This document shows, piece by piece, positions 61,331-64,000 of a stretch of DNA of 64,000 nucleotides. How positions within the stretch are numbered: the stretch's first letter is position 1; each line of letters opens with the position of its first letter. The notes below the pieces were generated by a model. The model searched no databases, was not told the DNA's origin, and saw only the letters and a program-made list of their open reading frames with translations. Both the position numbers and the translations under genes were made by a program. Source of the stretch: Agapetus fuscipes (taxonomy: Eukaryota; Arthropoda; Insecta; Trichoptera; Glossosomatidae); NCBI GenBank assembly GCA_951799405.1, contig OX637359.1, positions 2,972,201 through 3,036,200 on the forward strand, read 5' to 3'.

Positions 61331-61684
61331 TTACAAAATAGACCACACCTCACATGTACATGATAAACCTTGCAACTATTGCAGCCTCTCCCTGAAACCG
61401 GTATACCGAAAACACAATGTTTTTAAAAAAATACAATCAATTATATTTTTCAAAATTTGATTGAGTTTTTTCTACAAATATGTACAGACAATGCGGCAAA
61501 CTGGCAGTCGGTCTGAATGAAATCCATTCAAGAGTTGCCTACAAGATAAAAAAGAAACAAAGAATAAAAAAACATCACAACGCTTTTTTTACAGGGACTG
61601 CCAGAACCAATGCTATTTTTAAAACACTAATTCGGGCTTGACCTTGATAAACAAAAAAATAGAGAGAAATGAAAATTACTACTA
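61331..61684. other. Rep-T scrap and unassigned
   Basis: 61340-61400 resembles a reverse Rep-T middle (CTCACATGTACATGATAAAC...CCTGAAACCGG); the rest is unassigned. Confidence 0.4.
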
Positions 61685-61790
61685 TTTTTGTTCCTCGACT
61701 CAAAGGCTGCTACGAGGCTGACCCGCGAGCTGTAAAAATTGGTTCACTTTAGCCAACGTCTCACGTGTTTTAGAGAAAATCGGTTAAAGG
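61685..61790 (+). repeat. Rep-T 5' half, diverged
   Basis: TTCCTCGACTCAAAGG to GAGAAAATCGGTTAAAGG. Confidence 0.7.
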
Positions 61791-62112
61791 TCCGGTCGAT
61801 AGCTCAGCTGGTAAAGTGCTCGCATTCCATGCCGTGAGTTCGGGTTTGAATCCCACCGAGGGTATCGGAAATGATTTCCCGTTTCGGTGTTTATTTAAAA
61901 TACCGGCAAGGTTTACTCAGCCTTCACAAGAAATGAGCACCAGCCTTATTTTTGATGAGCTGGGAAACTCCCGCTTCAACTGGAGTGTTAAGCGAGAGGC
62001 CGGCCCCCTTACCTGTAAAAATAAACAGGTTCCACTCACCACATGCGAAACCCTTCGGGGATAACGCGGCAACAAGTTATATGTACTTTATGTGTAGCTT
62101 AGTTGCGTTTAA
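61791..62112 (+). repeat. SINE-A, full length
   Basis: GGTCCGGTCGATAGCTCAGC to TGTGTAGCTTAGTTGCG, small deletion after GTGTTTATTT. Confidence 0.9.
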
Positions 62113-62240
62113 GGGGTTTTGTAAGTACACATGCAGAATGTGTAAGCGCAAACTTAAAGCGTCTTCGCTTTTGGGCATGCATTTTGTAAGAATAAAAAAT
62201 ATGTTAAGTTGCATTATATTTTTTTACTAAGATTATAGAT
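62113..62240 (+). repeat. Rep-T, 5'-truncated
   Basis: GGGGTTTTGTAAGTACACATG to ACTAAGATTATAGATTAC. Confidence 0.75.
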
Positions 62241-62682
62241 TACAATATCGACACCTTAGAAATAAAACTGAATAAATGACTAAACCTAACACCAACCTGT
62301 CCGAGGAAATGCTTTATTAAATCCTATTGAAATGTATCCTTTTAATTAAAAACGAAAAAAATTAACATAATGACGATTCCGCAGTACGCCAAAAAAAGAG
62401 CGTGGTTCCATTTCATGTGTTTAAAATTACCATACAAAATGCCAACGCTACATCTGTGTAGGGACAAGGGTAGGGGAGGTGTGAGGCTAGGCTGGAAGGG
62501 GGGAGGGGGGGGCGGTCTGCTGACGTCACTGTTTCCACCTCACACCCCTGAAAAAGGAAAGTGGGGGTGGAACCAGGAAGAAAAGCAATACGCCTCCGAA
62601 ATGTGTTCTGGACAACGTTAACGTTCAAACTATGGTTCAAACCATAGCCAAAATTTATATTTCCAAGTTTCGTTTATCGTTG
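62241..62682. other. unassigned; G-rich run
   Basis: A G-rich stretch at about 62490-62515. ATCGACACCTTAGAAATAAA near 62249 recurs with changes at 13617 and 23642. Confidence 0.35.
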
Positions 62683-62885
62683 GACCGGTCCATGTTCTAG
62701 TGGTTAACAATTTGGACTCGTAAATGGAAGGTTGTGGGTTCGAATCCCGGCGGAGCACAAAAAGCTTTTCGCTGAGATGAAAAATTCATAAACCTTAACC
62801 AAAGGCCGGTCATCAAAAAGTCTATCCAGCCTTACAGCGACTGGGTCTTGCTTGAGAATTGGCGCTTTGTAGCGACGACCAAAAT
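62683..62885 (+). repeat. SINE-B, internally deleted
   Basis: Head GACCGGTCCATGTTCTAGTG, B box, then a jump to AAGCTTTTCGCTGAG and on to GTAGCGACGACC. Confidence 0.87.
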
Positions 62886-63218
62886 GTCCTGTTGATTGCA
62901 CAGTTGGTAGAATGCTTGCATTTCATGCCGATAGCAAGGGTTCGATCCCCACCGAGAGTGTCGGAAATTATTTCACGTTTCGGTGTTTATTTCAAACCCA
63001 AAATAAATGCCGGCAAAATGTACTCAGCCTTCATAAGAAATGAGAACCAGCCTCATTGTTGTTGAGCTGGGGAACCTCCGCTTCAACTTATGTGGTTGGC
63101 GTGAGGCCGGCCCCCTTACCCGTAAAAATAAGTAGGTCCCGAAAGGCCACATGCGATCCCTTCGGGGATAACGCAGGCAAGAAGTTACACTGTATGTGTA
63201 GCTTAGTTGCGTTTATCT
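62886..63218 (+). repeat. SINE-A, full length
   Basis: CTGTTGATTGCACAGTTGGT, GGTTCGATCCCCACC, full body to TGTGTAGCTTAGTTGCG. Confidence 0.88.
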
Positions 63219-63269
63219 GAAGGTAGTCTGAGGATCGAAAGCGTTCGTTATTTATAATTATATCAAAAA

Positions 63270-63345
63270 GTATAAAAAAATTAAATAACGCAGTTTTATT
63301 TTCACAACTTGAGTATTTATTTCACCTCAAGTACTTTCGACTAGC
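63270..63345 (+). repeat. single arm related to the 15.2-kb foldback
   Basis: ACGCAGTTTTATTTTCACAA...CACCTCAAGTACTTTCGACT with no inverted partner nearby. Confidence 0.6.
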
Positions 63346-63441
63346 TTACGTCATTTTCAATACAAACTCTAAAAGTTAAAAGAATAATTGTTTTTATTTA
63401 GTCATTTGTACAAAATTTGTAAAAAAAAATTGGAAGTAATT

Positions 63442-63632
63442 CTCTCACTAGGAGTGCTATCATATTTTCAATACATTTTCGATTTACTCAATCCATACAA
63501 GATTTACGCAATGTTTTACTGTAAAACATTACGTTTGAGCTCAACCATAGCCGTCCATCAAAAAATCTATGGGATCTATTTCACTCACTAGGAGTGCTGT
63601 CGTATTTTCAATACATTTTCGATTCACGCAAT
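63442..63632. repeat. two 53-bp direct repeats
   Basis: TCACTAGGAGTGCTATCATA...ATTTTCAATACATTTTCGATT at 63442-63494 and 63580-63632. Confidence 0.75.
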
Positions 63633-63856
63633 CGAGGTATTTTGGTTACATGCAACCAGGATAAATAAACTCAATCACAGTTTCTAATAAAAATGTAAAG
63701 GAACTGAAACGCTCAAGGATGGCGCTGGTTTAGCTTCAATACATCTTTAGGTATACACTGTGATTGCTTCACCACAAAAATACGAATTCAAGACTGTTAA
63801 ATTTTTACGTAATTTCGAAGTTATTTGAGTTTTTTAAAGAGGCGCTTTCACGTTGT

Positions 63857-64000
63857 CTAGTCTTGTATTGTATCCTGCCGCCATTCCTCTAGGGGTGGCC
63901 GGTACCTCCACACAAGTGCCTCCACTTGACTCTGTCCTTGCATACTTCTTTCATCTCATCTAATTTCATCACTCTTTTCATGCATGCTCTTCTCTTGTTT
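63857..64000 (-). repeat. LINE-L 3' end, runs off the window
   Basis: Tail CTTGTATTGTATCCTGCCGC, then the reversed C-terminus as in 23002-23262. Confidence 0.85.

Overview
The window is AT-rich eukaryotic DNA from an animal, most likely an arthropod and probably an insect. The reasons are the repertoire of elements (tRNA- and 5S-derived SINEs, CR1/L2-, Jockey- and RTE-like LINEs, a rosa-type DD41D mariner, hAT, pogo-like, Penelope-like and gypsy-like elements) and the dense nesting. I see no complete host gene, genuine tRNA or rRNA gene, operon or CRISPR. The strand is best read as intergenic or long-intron DNA built almost entirely from dead transposons. The only possible host-gene signals are two similar micro-exon or recursive-splice-like sites on the minus strand, at 3288-3330 and 38152-38191.

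Family names used here are mine. SINE-A: about 320 bp, tRNA-like head. SINE-B: 5S rRNA-like head plus tRNA-like head, body, and one of two alternative 3' modules. SINE-C: tRNA-like head, AT-rich tail. Rep-T: about 250 bp, no clear pol III boxes, ends in (TTAGA)n or (ATTATAG)n; with some 35 copies it is the commonest repeat. LINE-L: RTE-like, tail (TTACAG)n or (ACAAG)n. LINE-G and LINE-K: CR1/L2-like 3' ends. MITE-E: termini GGGGCCGTCCATA. TIR-1 and TIR-2: elements whose termini are arrays of short motifs.

Layout. 0-11 kb: SINEs, many Rep-T copies, a 490-bp hAT MITE with a perfect 8-bp target duplication, and a Jockey/CR1-like RT fragment (6041-6868). 11-16 kb: Penelope-like remnant, four foldback elements, LINE-K and LINE-G ends. 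16-24 kb: SINEs, solo LTRs, inverted LINE-L copies inside a SINE-B that is bracketed by a 113-bp direct repeat. 24-29 kb: TIR-1 containing MITE-E, then a 910-bp hAT with 8-bp duplication. 29-40 kb: a full 5S/tRNA chimeric SINE-B, LINE ends, more MITE-E, and a long stretch of unassigned AT-rich DNA. 40-43 kb: an internally deleted pogo-like transposon with a 5'UTR intron. 44-46.8 kb: a gypsy-like LTR element with both LTRs, primer site, broken gag and only the end of integrase. 47-50.3 kb: TIR-2, filled with Rep-T (itself split by an intact DD41D mariner), LINE-L, a 67-bp minisatellite and a Penelope-like end. 51-64 kb: a Tc1-type MITE, foldbacks, SINEs and the longest LINE-L copy, whose RT ORF is split by a Rep-T insertion.

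The elements are related as parasites and hosts. The 3' end of SINE-B matches the 3' UTR of LINE-K just past its stop codon, pointing to LINE-K machinery as its mobiliser. Several foldbacks and Penelope-like ends carry one RNA motif, CTGANGAN-stem-GAAAC, whose stem changes sequence but stays paired. The only intact ORF of clear function is the mariner transposase at 47561-48646.
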